In this document: one piece after another, positions 1 to 6,222 of the stretch | How the letters are laid out: each line of letters starts with the position of its first letter | Position numbering within the stretch: position 1 is the stretch's first letter | Assembly: GCA_035296085.1 (NCBI GenBank) | Contig: DATHBP010000073.1 | Location: forward strand, 1-9,540 | From: DATHBP01 sp035296085 | GTDB taxonomy: Bacteria; Actinomycetota; Actinomycetes; Propionibacteriales; Nocardioidaceae | Direction of reading: 5' to 3' | Length of the DNA stretch: 9,540 nt | Program-made: the position numbers and the translations under genes | The notes under the pieces: model-generated | Database searches by the model: none | What the model was told of the DNA's origin: nothing | Seen by the model: the letters and a program-made list of their open reading frames with translations, nothing else

Positions 1-115
1 TCTGGCCGCTGCCGACGTCGTTCCTCACCTCGAAGCCGAGGATGTCGCGGTAGAAGGCCAACGAGGCGTCCGGGTCGTCGTGCGGGAGGAAGGTGGTGGA
101 GATGGTGATGTCCAT
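1..115 (-). CDS. VOC (glyoxalase/bleomycin-resistance fold) protein, 3' end outside window
   Basis: The first 38 codons are visible, from an ATG whose first base is 115. The reading begins MDITISTTFLPHDDPDASLA and continues FYRDILGFEVRNDVG. The pattern 'short beta strand, D-x-D-x-S-x-x-FYRDxLGFEV' is the usual opening of one vicinal-oxygen-chelate module (glyoxalase, dioxygenase or antibiotic-binding proteins). The metal ligands and substrate pocket lie outside the window, so no reaction can be assigned. It starts 5 nt after the stop of the AraC-type gene on the same strand and is almost certainly cotranscribed with it. AraC regulator plus VOC protein is a recurrent actinobacterial pair, so the regulator probably controls it. 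The family call is secure from the N-terminal signature; substrate unknown. Confidence 0.82.
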   Translation of the reverse strand, partial: MDITISTTFLPHDDPDASLAFYRDILGFEVRNDVGSGQ

Positions 116-120
116 GGCAG

Positions 121-570
121 TCACGCTAGCTGCGGCTCTGCCGCCGGCGCTTCTCGATTCCTGACCGGTCGGGTCACCTGCTTCGCCACGCACGGTGGCA
201 TGCCCACAGTCGCCTCCGCCGCCTGACGGCGGTAGACACTGGGCGGCACACCGACGAGCTCCGTGAAGCGAGTGCTGAAGGTGCCCAGTGACGAACAGCC
301 GACAGCGAAACACACATCGGTCACGCTGAGGTCGCCACAACGCAGCAGAGCCATCGCACGCTCGATGCGCCGCGTCATCAAGTAGCCGTACGGCGACTCG
401 CCATAGGCGCGGCGGAACTCGCGGCTGAGGTGCCCGGCTGACATGTGCTCGCCACGGGCGAGAGCCTCGACGTCCAGCGGCTGCGCGTACTCCCGGTCCA
501 TCCGGTCGCGAACGCGGCGCAGCCGCCGGAGGTCGACCAAGTGCTGCTCCCGGGTGGGTCGGCTGGTCAC
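121..570 (-). CDS. AraC-family helix-turn-helix transcriptional regulator
   Basis: This 149-residue protein is essentially one AraC/XylS DNA-binding domain with no N-terminal ligand domain. The first HTH lies at about residues 33-57 (PLDVEALARGEHMSAGHLSR, then EFRRAYGESPYGYL). The second is at about 78-105 (LSVTDVCFAVGCSSLGTFST, then RFTELVGVPPSVYRR), carrying the conserved 'F-x-x-x-G-x-x-P-x-x-Y-R' end of the family. The C-terminal 35 residues are a basic tail (PPCVAKQVTRPVRNRE). The start is a GTG at 570 with no clear Shine-Dalgarno. Because it lacks a sensor domain, any signal must come from level, partner protein or the tail. The VOC gene follows after 5 nt, so autoregulation and control of that gene are the likely job (inference). 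It is divergent from the GNAT gene. Confidence 0.9.
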   Translation of the reverse strand: MTSRPTREQHLVDLRRLRRVRDRMDREYAQPLDVEALARGEHMSAGHLSREFRRAYGESPYGYLMTRRIERAMALLRCGDLSVTDVCFAVGCSSLGTFSTRFTELVGVPPSVYRRQAAEATVGMPPCVAKQVTRPVRNREAPAAEPQLA

Positions 571-668
571 GGCCGAGATCGTGCCACGTCGCGCCGGAGG
601 TGCCTAGCGCTGCCGCTGGCCCGCACGGAGGTGCTTGCCGCGCGGATGGTCCCCGGAGATACCGTCCC
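571..668. promoter_or_regulatory. Divergent intergenic region between the AraC-type and GNAT genes
   Basis: These 98 bp separate two outward-facing genes and must hold the start signals of both. On the plus strand a GGAG at 655-658 gives a plausible ribosome site for the GNAT GTG at 669. A TACCGT at 660-665 fits the actinobacterial -10 pattern TANNNT but has no convincing -35. On the minus strand I see no clear -10 before the GTG at 570. No inverted repeat that would mark an AraC site was found by eye. Confidence 0.4.
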
Positions 669-1202
669 GTGGTGGCCGCCGTGGACATTCCTCCAACTAG
701 GTGGAGCATTCGACCCGCAACAGCCGAGGACGCCTACACGTTGGCAGACATCGTCATCGAAGCCACCAAGGCTCAAGGCCGCTGGCCCACGATGACTCCG
801 CGAGAGGAGGCGGATTGGCGGGACGGGTTCGCCGACTGGAGCCGCCAGACCGTCCAGGTGGCCGAACCGACCGGCACGCTCTCCGTCATCGAGATCGGCG
901 GCCAGGCCATCGGCAGACTCCGGGTCCTGCGGGACATGGTCAACGAGGCCGACCCCTCTCCGGCGCGTCGTATCCAACTCGCGGGGATGCAGCTCATCCC
1001 CACGATGCAGGGCCAAGGCATCGGCACGGCTATCGTCCGTGACCTTCAGCACGAGGCCGAACGCGAGGGCGTGACCCTCGACATCAGCGTCGAGAAGGAC
1101 AACCCCAGAGCCCGAGGGCTCTACGAACGACTCGGCTGCGTCCTCATCGGCGAGAGCGACGATGAGTACCTCCTGCGCTGGGCATCAGCCGGTCCCGCGT
1201 AA
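669..1202 (+). CDS. GNAT-family N-acetyltransferase
   Basis: A 177-residue protein with a Gcn5-related acetyltransferase fold. It begins with the typical 'IRPATAEDAYTLADI' beta1-alpha1 segment (residues 14-28). Acetyl-CoA binding motif A is at about 106-123, with core QGQGIGTAIV (Q-x-x-G-x-G/A pyrophosphate loop). Motif B is near 145-157 (NPRARGLYERLGC), the common 'N-x-x-A-x-x-x-Y-x-x-x-G' end of small-molecule GNATs. The acceptor cannot be read from sequence. The frame stays open to a GTG at 600, but that upstream part is rich in G, P and R and unlike the family. GTG 669 has GGAG at 655-658, ten bases ahead, and leaves a normal GNAT N-terminus; GTG 672 and 681 are alternatives. The stop is 77 bp before the HAD start. 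Confidence 0.85.
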   Translation: MVAAVDIPPTRWSIRPATAEDAYTLADIVIEATKAQGRWPTMTPREEADWRDGFADWSRQTVQVAEPTGTLSVIEIGGQAIGRLRVLRDMVNEADPSPARRIQLAGMQLIPTMQGQGIGTAIVRDLQHEAEREGVTLDISVEKDNPRARGLYERLGCVLIGESDDEYLLRWASAGPA

Positions 1203-1279
1203 CCTGACCGAGCCAGAACCTGTCGTGTCGGAGGATGTGCCTTCGAACGCGCGCCGACCGGAAGCGATCCCACACAGCC

Positions 1280-1954
1280 ATGTCCTCCAGTGCGCCTGCC
1301 TTCGTCTTCGACCTCGACGGCACACTGCTCGACGGGGTCTACCAGCACGTCATCGCCTGGCAGCGGGCCTACGCCGAGATCGACCTCGACGTGTCACTGT
1401 GGCGCGTGCACCGTCGGATCGGGATGAGTGGGCAGCTGCTTGCACAGCGGGTTGCGCAGGAGTCGGGCCGGCGCCTCAGCGACGACGAAGCCGCCAAGAC
1501 CGCCGCCCGCCACAGTCACTACTACAGCGAGCTGCTCGACAGCGTGCACCCCTTGCCGGGCGCCCGGGACCTGTTGACAGCGCTGACGTCGGCGGGTGTG
1601 TCCTGGGTCGTCGCCACCAGTGGCGGGGCCGACGAGGCGCTCCCCCAGCTCGCAAAGCTGTCGCTCCCCGACGACCCCCTGCTGGTGTGCAGCGACGACG
1701 TGTCGAACGCCAAACCCGCTCCGGAGCTGCTGCTCGCCGCCGCGCGAAAGGCATCGGTCGAGCCGACCGACTGCCTGGTCATCGGCGATACTGTCTGGGA
1801 CCTGCTCGCTGCCCGGCGCGCGGAAATGGTGGGCGTCGGCCTGCTGAGTGGCGGCCGGTCGGTCACCGAGCTGCAGGCCGCGCAGGCGCACCGCGTATAC
1901 CGGGACCCGGCAGACCTCCGTGAGCATCTCGACGAACTGGGTGTTGAGCTGTGA
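1280..1954 (+). CDS. HAD-superfamily hydrolase (phosphoglycolate phosphatase-like)
   Basis: A 224-residue haloacid-dehalogenase-type phosphatase with all four motifs. Motif I is FDLDGTLLDG, with nucleophile D11 and acid/base D13. Motif II is VVATSGG with T113/S114. Motif III is K145 in SNAKPAPELL. Motif IV is GDTVWD with D170 and D174. A helical cap lies between motifs I and II, as in the phosphoglycolate phosphatase and beta-phosphoglucomutase groups. The substrate is a small phosphate ester of unknown identity. The frame opens earlier, at ATG 1235, but that start touches its own GGAGG (1230-1234) and adds 15 basic residues before a fold that normally begins 5-10 residues before motif I. ATG 1280 is preferred, although its purine stretch at 1260-1264 is 15 bases away. 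It ends 48 bp before the HTH-MurA gene; the palindrome in that gap suggests separate control. Confidence 0.87.
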   Translation: MSSSAPAFVFDLDGTLLDGVYQHVIAWQRAYAEIDLDVSLWRVHRRIGMSGQLLAQRVAQESGRRLSDDEAAKTAARHSHYYSELLDSVHPLPGARDLLTALTSAGVSWVVATSGGADEALPQLAKLSLPDDPLLVCSDDVSNAKPAPELLLAAARKASVEPTDCLVIGDTVWDLLAARRAEMVGVGLLSGGRSVTELQAAQAHRVYRDPADLREHLDELGVEL

Positions 1955-1971
1955 GCGTGTCGCCCTAGTCG

Positions 1972-1991
1972 GTATCTCATATCTGAGATAC
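1972..1991. promoter_or_regulatory. Near-perfect 20-bp palindrome, candidate operator of the HTH-MurA gene
   Basis: Arms GTATCTCA (1972-1979) and TGAGATAC (1984-1991) are exact reverse complements around TATC. The central AT is also symmetric, so 18 of 20 positions obey the dyad. It lies 11 bp before the ATG at 2003 and is strikingly AT-rich for this genome. Size, symmetry and position fit a dimeric Xre-type repressor site over its own promoter, and the next gene opens with an Xre HTH. Autoregulation is inferred, not shown. No second copy was found in the window by eye. Confidence 0.6.
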
Positions 1992-1994
1992 GCT
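1989..1994 (+). promoter_or_regulatory. Possible -10 element for a leaderless HTH-MurA transcript
   Basis: TACGCT fits the actinobacterial -10 consensus TANNNT and ends 8 bp before the A of ATG 2003. Transcription would therefore start at or next to the start codon. There is no Shine-Dalgarno before this ATG (1995-2002 reads TTTCGGCC), which fits a leaderless mRNA. The -35 region near 1966-1971 is poor. The element overlaps the right arm of the palindrome, so a bound protein would block it. Confidence 0.4.
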
Positions 1995-2002
1995 TTTCGG
2001 CC

Positions 2003-3532
2003 ATGAGCGACGACTATCTGCGCCGGATCGCTGCCTTGATCCGCGACGCTCGTCTGCACCGCGGCTGGACCCAGGCCGAGCTCGCCGACGAGCTCGGCAC
2101 GAGCCAGAGCGCCGTCAACCGTATCGAGCGGGGCCACCAGAACCTCACCCTGGAGATGCTCGCGCGGATCGGTGAGGCACTCGACAGTGAGATCGTCTCG
2201 CTCGGTCACCCGGGTCCCATGCACCTGCGGGTGCGAGGCGGAACCCAGCTGCACGGCAGCATCGACGTCAAGTCCAGCAAGAACGCCGGAGTCGCGCTGC
2301 TGTGTGCCTCGCTGCTCAACCGCGGGCGTACGACGCTGCGCAAGCTGGCCCGCATCGAGGAGGTCAACCGCATCCTTGAGGTGCTCGAGAGCATCGGCGT
2401 GAAGACCCAGTGGCTCAACGACGCCAACGACCTCGAGATCGTCTGTCCGGACACGCTCGACCTCGCCAGCATGGACGTCGCAGCCGCTCGCCGCACCCGC
2501 AGCGTGCTGATGTTCCTCGGGCCGCTCATCCACCGTGAGCAGCAGTTCGCGCTGCCCTACGCCGGCGGCTGCGACCTGGGCAACCGCACCGTCCAGCCGC
2601 ACATGTCGGCGCTGCGGCATTTCGGACTGGAGGTCAAGGCGACCGAGGGCTCCTACCAGGCCGAGGTCGACCCCTCGGTCTCACCGACCCGGCCAATCGT
2701 GCTGACCGAGCGCGGCGACACGGTGACCGAGAACGCTCTGCTGGCAGCGGCCCGCCACCCCGGAGTCACCGTCATCCGCAATGCGAGCTCCAACTACATG
2801 GTGCAGGACCTCTGCGTGTTCCTCACCGCCATGGGTGTCCGGATCGACGGCATCGGGACCACGACGCTGACCGTGCACGGTGTCCACGACATCAACTGCG
2901 ACGTGGACTACGCACCGTCCGAGGACCCCATCGAGGCGATGAGCCTGCTCGCCGCCGCGATCGTGACCTGCTCGAGCATCACGATCCGCCGAGCGCCCAT
3001 CGAGTTCCTCGAGATCGAGCTGGCCCTGCTCGAAGAGATGGGGCTTACCTATGAGCGCAGCGACGAGTACCTCGCCGCCAACGGCCACACCCGCCTGGTC
3101 GACCTGACCACGCACCCCTCGACCCTGCACTCCCCCATCGACAAGATCCACCCGATGCCGTTCCCCGGGCTCAACATCGACAACCTCCCGTTCTTTGCCG
3201 TGATCGCCGCGAGCGCTGAGGGTTCCACGCTGATCCACGACTGGGTCTATGAGAACCGCGCGATCTACCTCACCGAGCTCAACAAGCTCGGCGCGAAGGT
3301 GAAGCTGCTCGACGCGCACCGGGTGTCGGTCGAGGGACCGACGCACTGGTCGGCGGCCGAGGTGATCTGCCCGCCCGCACTGCGTCCGGCAGTCGTCGTC
3401 CTGTTGGCCATGCTGGCCGCGAAGGGCACGTCGGTCCTACGCAGCGTCTACGTCATCAACCGTGGCTACGAAGACCTCGCCGCCCGGCTAGCCACCCTGG
3501 GAGCACACATCGAGACGTTCCGCGACATCTAG
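2003..3532 (+). CDS. Xre-type HTH fused to a MurA-like UDP-GlcNAc 1-carboxyvinyltransferase
   Basis: 509 residues in two parts. Residues 5-66 form a Cro/C1-type HTH (WTQAELADELGTSQSAVNRI, then ERGHQNLTLEMLARIGEAL). Residues 73-509 form a full EPSP-synthase-like MurA domain; MurA alone is about 420 residues. MurA moves enolpyruvate from PEP to UDP-GlcNAc, the first committed step of peptidoglycan synthesis. Matching E. coli landmarks by eye: K22/N23 = K93/N94, R91 = R166, PEP-binding C115 = C190 in GGCDLGNR, R120 = R195, R331 = R419, R371 = R461, R397 = R487. Two sites differ: the loop carrying D305 (FPTDMQ) reads FPGLNIDN, so the Asp would be D393 after an insertion, and the UDP-contact segment SVGAT reads GDTVTEN. 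I recall close full-length relatives in other actinobacteria, so the fusion is not an assembly error. It may be a second MurA, or a UDP-sugar/PEP sensor that regulates DNA. The phosphodiesterase gene follows 28 bp later. Confidence 0.92.
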   Translation: MSDDYLRRIAALIRDARLHRGWTQAELADELGTSQSAVNRIERGHQNLTLEMLARIGEALDSEIVSLGHPGPMHLRVRGGTQLHGSIDVKSSKNAGVALLCASLLNRGRTTLRKLARIEEVNRILEVLESIGVKTQWLNDANDLEIVCPDTLDLASMDVAAARRTRSVLMFLGPLIHREQQFALPYAGGCDLGNRTVQPHMSALRHFGLEVKATEGSYQAEVDPSVSPTRPIVLTERGDTVTENALLAAARHPGVTVIRNASSNYMVQDLCVFLTAMGVRIDGIGTTTLTVHGVHDINCDVDYAPSEDPIEAMSLLAAAIVTCSSITIRRAPIEFLEIELALLEEMGLTYERSDEYLAANGHTRLVDLTTHPSTLHSPIDKIHPMPFPGLNIDNLPFFAVIAASAEGSTLIHDWVYENRAIYLTELNKLGAKVKLLDAHRVSVEGPTHWSAAEVICPPALRPAVVVLLAMLAAKGTSVLRSVYVINRGYEDLAARLATLGAHIETFRDI

Positions 3533-3560
3533 AGCAGGCGCTGCGACAGCGACGACGGCG

Positions 3561-4367
3561 ATGAGCGTTCGGCGCGGTGCCCGGGACTACCAGTTCTTCG
3601 ACCATCCTGGCCCACTCGCATTCGCCCACCGGGGCGGGGCCGGCTACGCGGGGAATGTCGGGTTCGAGAACTCGCTGTACGCGTTCGAGCAGGCGGTCAA
3701 GCTTGGCTACCGCTATCTCGAGACCGATGTCCATGCCAGCGCCGACGGCGTCGTACTCGCGTTCCACGACGCGACGCTCGACCGCGTCACGGACGGCGTT
3801 GGGCGCATCAGCCGGCTCACCGAGGCGCAGATCCGCCGCGCGCGCATCGGTGGCGCCTACCCCATCCCGACGCTGGCCGAGGTCCTGACCAGCTGGCCGG
3901 CGGTGCGGGTGAACGTCGATGTCAAAGACGCCGCCGCAATCGAACCGCTGGCGGCCACCCTGGACGACCTGAAGGCGCATGACCGCGTCTGCGTTGCCTC
4001 CTTCTCCGCACGGCGGCTGCGCGGGGTGCGGCGGCGGCTCGGTCCGAACGTGGCTACCGCGCTGGGTCCGGTGGGCGTGGCCGGGCTCCGGCTGGTGCCG
4101 GCACCTCGATTGCGCTCGCTGTTGCTCTCAGCCCCCGTCCCCTGCGTGCAGGTGCCCGAACGGGTGCCCGGGCTGCCGCTCGTCACTCGGAGTTTCGTCG
4201 AACGAGCCCACCAGCTCGGCAAGCACGTGCACGTCTGGACCGTCGACGACGCGGCCGCGATGGAGCGCCTGCTCGGGCTCGGCGTCGACGGCATCATGAC
4301 CGACCGCATAGACACCCTGCGCACCGTGCTGACCGGCCGTGGGCAGTGGCCCGAGAATCCGCATTAA
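3561..4367 (+). CDS. Glycerophosphodiester phosphodiesterase
   Basis: 268 residues with a GDPD TIM barrel: hydrolyses glycerophosphodiesters to glycerol-3-phosphate and an alcohol. Signatures in order: AHRGG (H23, R24), F-E-N (E36, N37), ETDVHASADG (E54, D56, H58), the second catalytic histidine in AFHDATLDR (H69), VNVDVKD (K122), and near the C-terminus HVWTVDD and GVDGIMTDR. All metal and acid/base positions expected of the family are present. No signal peptide or membrane segment is seen, so it is probably cytosolic and acts on deacylated phospholipids or other glycerophosphodiesters. ATG 3561 follows the HTH-MurA stop by 28 bp with no clear Shine-Dalgarno; the two genes may be cotranscribed. 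A SigR-type promoter for rbpA begins 3 nt after its stop. Confidence 0.92.
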   Translation: MSVRRGARDYQFFDHPGPLAFAHRGGAGYAGNVGFENSLYAFEQAVKLGYRYLETDVHASADGVVLAFHDATLDRVTDGVGRISRLTEAQIRRARIGGAYPIPTLAEVLTSWPAVRVNVDVKDAAAIEPLAATLDDLKAHDRVCVASFSARRLRGVRRRLGPNVATALGPVGVAGLRLVPAPRLRSLLLSAPVPCVQVPERVPGLPLVTRSFVERAHQLGKHVHVWTVDDAAAMERLLGLGVDGIMTDRIDTLRTVLTGRGQWPENPH

Positions 4368-4369
4368 CC

Positions 4370-4396
4370 GGGAATCCTGGCCGCCCCGCGTGCGTT
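4370..4396 (+). promoter_or_regulatory. SigR-type (disulphide-stress ECF sigma) promoter of rbpA
   Basis: GGGAAT at 4370-4375 and GTT at 4394-4396 are separated by exactly 18 bases (4376-4393). This matches the SigR/SigH-type consensus GGGAAT-N18-GTT. It lies 56 bp before the rbpA start and begins 2 bp after the preceding TAA. In Streptomyces coelicolor rbpA is a known member of the SigR regulon, so motif and gene agree. The transcript would start near 4403, giving a leader of roughly 50 nt. Confidence 0.8.
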
Positions 4397-4440
4397 GGAG
4401 CGGGTAGTTGCTGGCGCTGTCGCCGCACTCATGTCATCTC

Positions 4441-4447
4441 GGAGGAG
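4441..4447 (+). promoter_or_regulatory. Strong ribosome binding site of rbpA
   Basis: GGAGGAG ends 4 nt before ATG 4452. It is one of the clearest Shine-Dalgarno sites in the window. It fixes the rbpA start at 4452, although the frame stays open upstream to 4395. Confidence 0.85.
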
Positions 4448-4451
4448 ACCG

Positions 4452-4838
4452 ATGTCGGACCGATCGCTGCGCGGGGCACGCCTCGGCGGAGCGAGCCTGC
4501 AGGACGACCATGGCGTCGAGCTTGCGCCTCGCCAACAGATCGCCTTCTCCTGCCCGCAGGAGCACTCCTTCTCCATCCCGATGGCAGAGGAAGCCGACGT
4601 CCCGGACACCTGGGAGTGCGCGCGCTGCGGCCAGCGCGCGCAGCGCGTTGACGTCACCGACCCGGTGCTCAAGGCCGACAAGCCCGTCCGCACCCACTGG
4701 GACATGCTGCGCGAACGCCGGTCCATGTCAGAGCTCGAAGAGCTGCTCGAGGAGCGGCTCCAGCTGCTGCGTGGCGGCGAGATCGGCCCCGCGCACCTGC
4801 ACAAGCGGCCGACACGCCGTACGGCGAGCAAGACCTGA
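4452..4838 (+). CDS. rbpA: RNA polymerase-binding protein RbpA, zinc-binding type
   Basis: 128 residues. RbpA binds RNA polymerase together with the principal (group 1 and some group 2) sigma factors and stabilises open promoter complexes; it is found only in actinobacteria. The N-terminal tail opens MSDRSLRGARLG. The core has C34, H38, C56 and C59 (SCPQEH and WECARCG), the zinc ligands described for Streptomyces RbpA, which the mycobacterial protein lacks. A basic linker (ADKPVRTHWDM, about residues 75-86) leads to the sigma-interaction domain (RERRSMSELEELLEERLQLL, about 88-107). A basic tail of some 20 residues (LHKRPTRRTASK) extends past this domain. Control is probably by SigR through the promoter at 4370-4396, linking housekeeping transcription to thiol stress. 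The stop codon lies inside the terminator hairpin shared with fxsA. Confidence 0.97.
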   Translation: MSDRSLRGARLGGASLQDDHGVELAPRQQIAFSCPQEHSFSIPMAEEADVPDTWECARCGQRAQRVDVTDPVLKADKPVRTHWDMLRERRSMSELEELLEERLQLLRGGEIGPAHLHKRPTRRTASKT

Positions 4839-4873
4839 GGCCCGCGGCTACGCGCTCGTAGCGGCCGGCCTCA
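4836..4873. terminator. Bidirectional hairpin terminator between convergent rbpA and fxsA
   Basis: Left arm 4836-4852 and right arm 4857-4873 pair at 15 of 17 positions around a 4-nt CGCT loop. The outer TGAGGCC/GGCCTCA and the inner GGCTACG/CGTAGC-type pairing are strong. The outermost three bases of each arm are the TGA stop codons of rbpA and, on the other strand, of fxsA. There is no T-run on either side, as is common in high-GC actinobacteria. It can act in both directions. Confidence 0.75.
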
Positions 4874-5365
4874 GTCGTCGTCGACGACGTCGCCGCGCAC
4901 TACCGGCCCCTCTCGGCTGTGCCCGGTGCCACCCCACCACTCGGCCCCGGCCGGTGTGCTCGCCCGGCCGTCCACCCTGCGCACCCCCATCGGCCCCGAC
5001 GCGGCCCGGCGCGAGAGGAGCCAGACCAGCAGGCGGCGCGCCAACGGTCGGGTGAACGGCAGGACACAGAAGAAACCGAAGACGTCGGTCACGAAGCCGG
5101 GCGTCAGCAGCAAGGTGCCGCCGACGAGCACTAGCGCGGCATCGGCCAGCTCGCGACCGGGCAGTCGGCCGCTGGTCACGGCTCCCCGCAGGGCATCCCA
5201 GGTGCGACGCCCCTCCCCCTTGACGATCCACGCACCCAGCGCGCTCTCGATGAGTAGCAGGACCAGCGTCTGCCAGCCGCCGATCGCCTGACCCACCTGG
5301 ATGATCACGTAGATCTCCAGGATCGGGGTGATCAGGAACAGCAGCCCGAGGACCGGCCACAGCAT
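4871..5365 (-). CDS. fxsA: FxsA-family membrane protein
   Basis: 164 residues. FxsA is a small inner-membrane protein first seen in E. coli, where excess protein stops phage T7 exclusion by F; its normal role is not known. Residues 1-24 (MLWPVLGLLFLITPILEIYV) form the first membrane segment with the family's P-x-x-E pattern, followed by the QVGQAIGGWQTL turn. A second hydrophobic stretch holds 'LLLIESALGAWIVKGEGRRTW'-type sequence at about 35-55. A pair of segments lies near 75-115 (ALVLVGGTLLLTPGFVTDVF), with the diagnostic 'LLLTPGFxTDxxG'. The acidic tail ends VVDDD. AGGAG at 5375-5379, nine bases ahead of the ATG, lies just past the mannose-synthase stop at 5371, within its last codons, so the genes are translationally close and cotranscribed. 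Confidence 0.9.
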   Translation of the reverse strand: MLWPVLGLLFLITPILEIYVIIQVGQAIGGWQTLVLLLIESALGAWIVKGEGRRTWDALRGAVTSGRLPGRELADAALVLVGGTLLLTPGFVTDVFGFFCVLPFTRPLARRLLVWLLSRRAASGPMGVRRVDGRASTPAGAEWWGGTGHSREGPVVRGDVVDDD

Positions 5366-5370
5366 CGGGG

Positions 5371-6159
5371 TCAGCTCCTGCCCGCGCGCGCCAGCACCGC
5401 GCGCATGTTGCGCCGAGTGGCTGCCAGCACCGGAGCGCTCAGCCTGGCCAACCCCCAGCCGCTCACCCGCCAGAACGCCTCCCGGACGATCGCGCCGTCC
5501 ATCTTCGAGCTGCCGTGCTCACGCTCAACGAACGTGATCGGAACTTCGACGACGCTGAAGGACGACTGCACCGCGCGGCGGGCGATGTCGACCTGGAAGC
5601 AGTAGCCCTGCGAGGACACGCTGTCCAGGTCGAGCCCTTCCAACGTTGCACGGCGAAACACGCGGTAGCCGCCCGTGCAGTCCCGCAACGGGAGGGCCAG
5701 GGCGAGCCGGGTGAAGGTGTTGCCGGCTCGGGACAGCAGCTGACGGCTTCGGGGCCAGTTGACGACCTCGCCACCCGGCACCCAGCGCGAGCCCAGCACC
5801 ATGTCGGCCTGGTCCAGCCGGCTCAGCAGCCGCGGGAGCTGCTCGGGAAGGTGGGACCCGTCGGCATCCATCTGCACGAGCACGTCGTAACCGTGCTGCA
5901 GCCCCCACCCGAAAGCCTGCAGGTAGGCGACGCCCAGCCCTTGCTTGCCGAGCCGATGCAGCACCTGCACGCGCGGGTCGGCTTCGGTGAGCTTGTCCGC
6001 CAACGCGCCCGTGCCGTCCGGGGATGCGTCGTCGACGACGAGGACGTCGACCTGCGGCGTTGCGGCGCGGACCCGGCGCACGATGCCGGCGACGTTGTCC
6101 ACCTCGTTGAACGTCGGGATGACCACGAGCACCCGGCTCGCGTGCGGCGTCTGGGACAC
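5371..6159 (-). CDS. Polyprenol-phosphate mannosyltransferase (dolichol-P-mannose synthase-like, GT2)
   Basis: 262 residues from the preferred start. It is a cytoplasmic-face GT-A glycosyltransferase moving mannose from GDP-mannose to polyprenyl phosphate, the donor for extracytoplasmic mannosylation (lipoglycans, O-mannosyl proteins). Signatures: IPTFNE (14-19), VVDDASPDGT (41-50), the DxD-type QMDADGSH (96-103), GSRWVPGGEV, CTGGYRVFRR, SSQGYCFQVD and FVEREHGSSKM. It lacks the C-terminal membrane anchors of some DPM synthases. The frame opens to GTG 6213, but GTG 6159 has GGAGG at 6169-6173 nine bases ahead and starts just before the first beta strand, whereas 6213 has no ribosome site. In M. 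tuberculosis the same activity is fused to Lnt in Ppm1; here the two are separate neighbours. The transferred sugar is inferred from the family and context. Confidence 0.92.
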   Translation of the reverse strand: MSQTPHASRVLVVIPTFNEVDNVAGIVRRVRAATPQVDVLVVDDASPDGTGALADKLTEADPRVQVLHRLGKQGLGVAYLQAFGWGLQHGYDVLVQMDADGSHLPEQLPRLLSRLDQADMVLGSRWVPGGEVVNWPRSRQLLSRAGNTFTRLALALPLRDCTGGYRVFRRATLEGLDLDSVSSQGYCFQVDIARRAVQSSFSVVEVPITFVEREHGSSKMDGAIVREAFWRVSGWGLARLSAPVLAATRRNMRAVLARAGRS

Positions 6160-6168
6160 CCGCCGCCA

Positions 6169-6173
6169 CCTCC
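6169..6173 (-). promoter_or_regulatory. Ribosome binding site that decides the mannose-synthase start
   Basis: GGAGG on the minus strand, nine bases before GTG 6159. It favours that start over the GTG at 6213, which has no purine-rich site ahead. Confidence 0.7.
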
Positions 6174-6222
6174 GCCCTTGCCGAGCCCACGTCGAGTCGC
6201 CTGCGCGCTCCACCGTAACCGC

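Noticed and set aside
600..668. Upstream extension of the GNAT gene to a GTG at 600
   Set aside because: The extra 23 residues are low-complexity and not GNAT-like. The GGAGG beside this GTG overlaps it, while a GGAG correctly precedes GTG 669.
1394..2620. Minus-strand open frame of 408 codons opposite the HAD and HTH-MurA genes
   Set aside because: No domain is recognisable, and it is antisense to two well-supported genes and to the palindrome between them.
3651..3656. A second GGGAAT within the phosphodiesterase gene
   Set aside because: No GTT occurs 18 bases downstream, so it does not form a SigR promoter.
4876..4889. 14-bp perfect palindrome of CGTCGTCGACGACG
   Set aside because: It is the result of consecutive GTC/GAC codons at the end of fxsA (VVDDD) and is most simply codon-driven.
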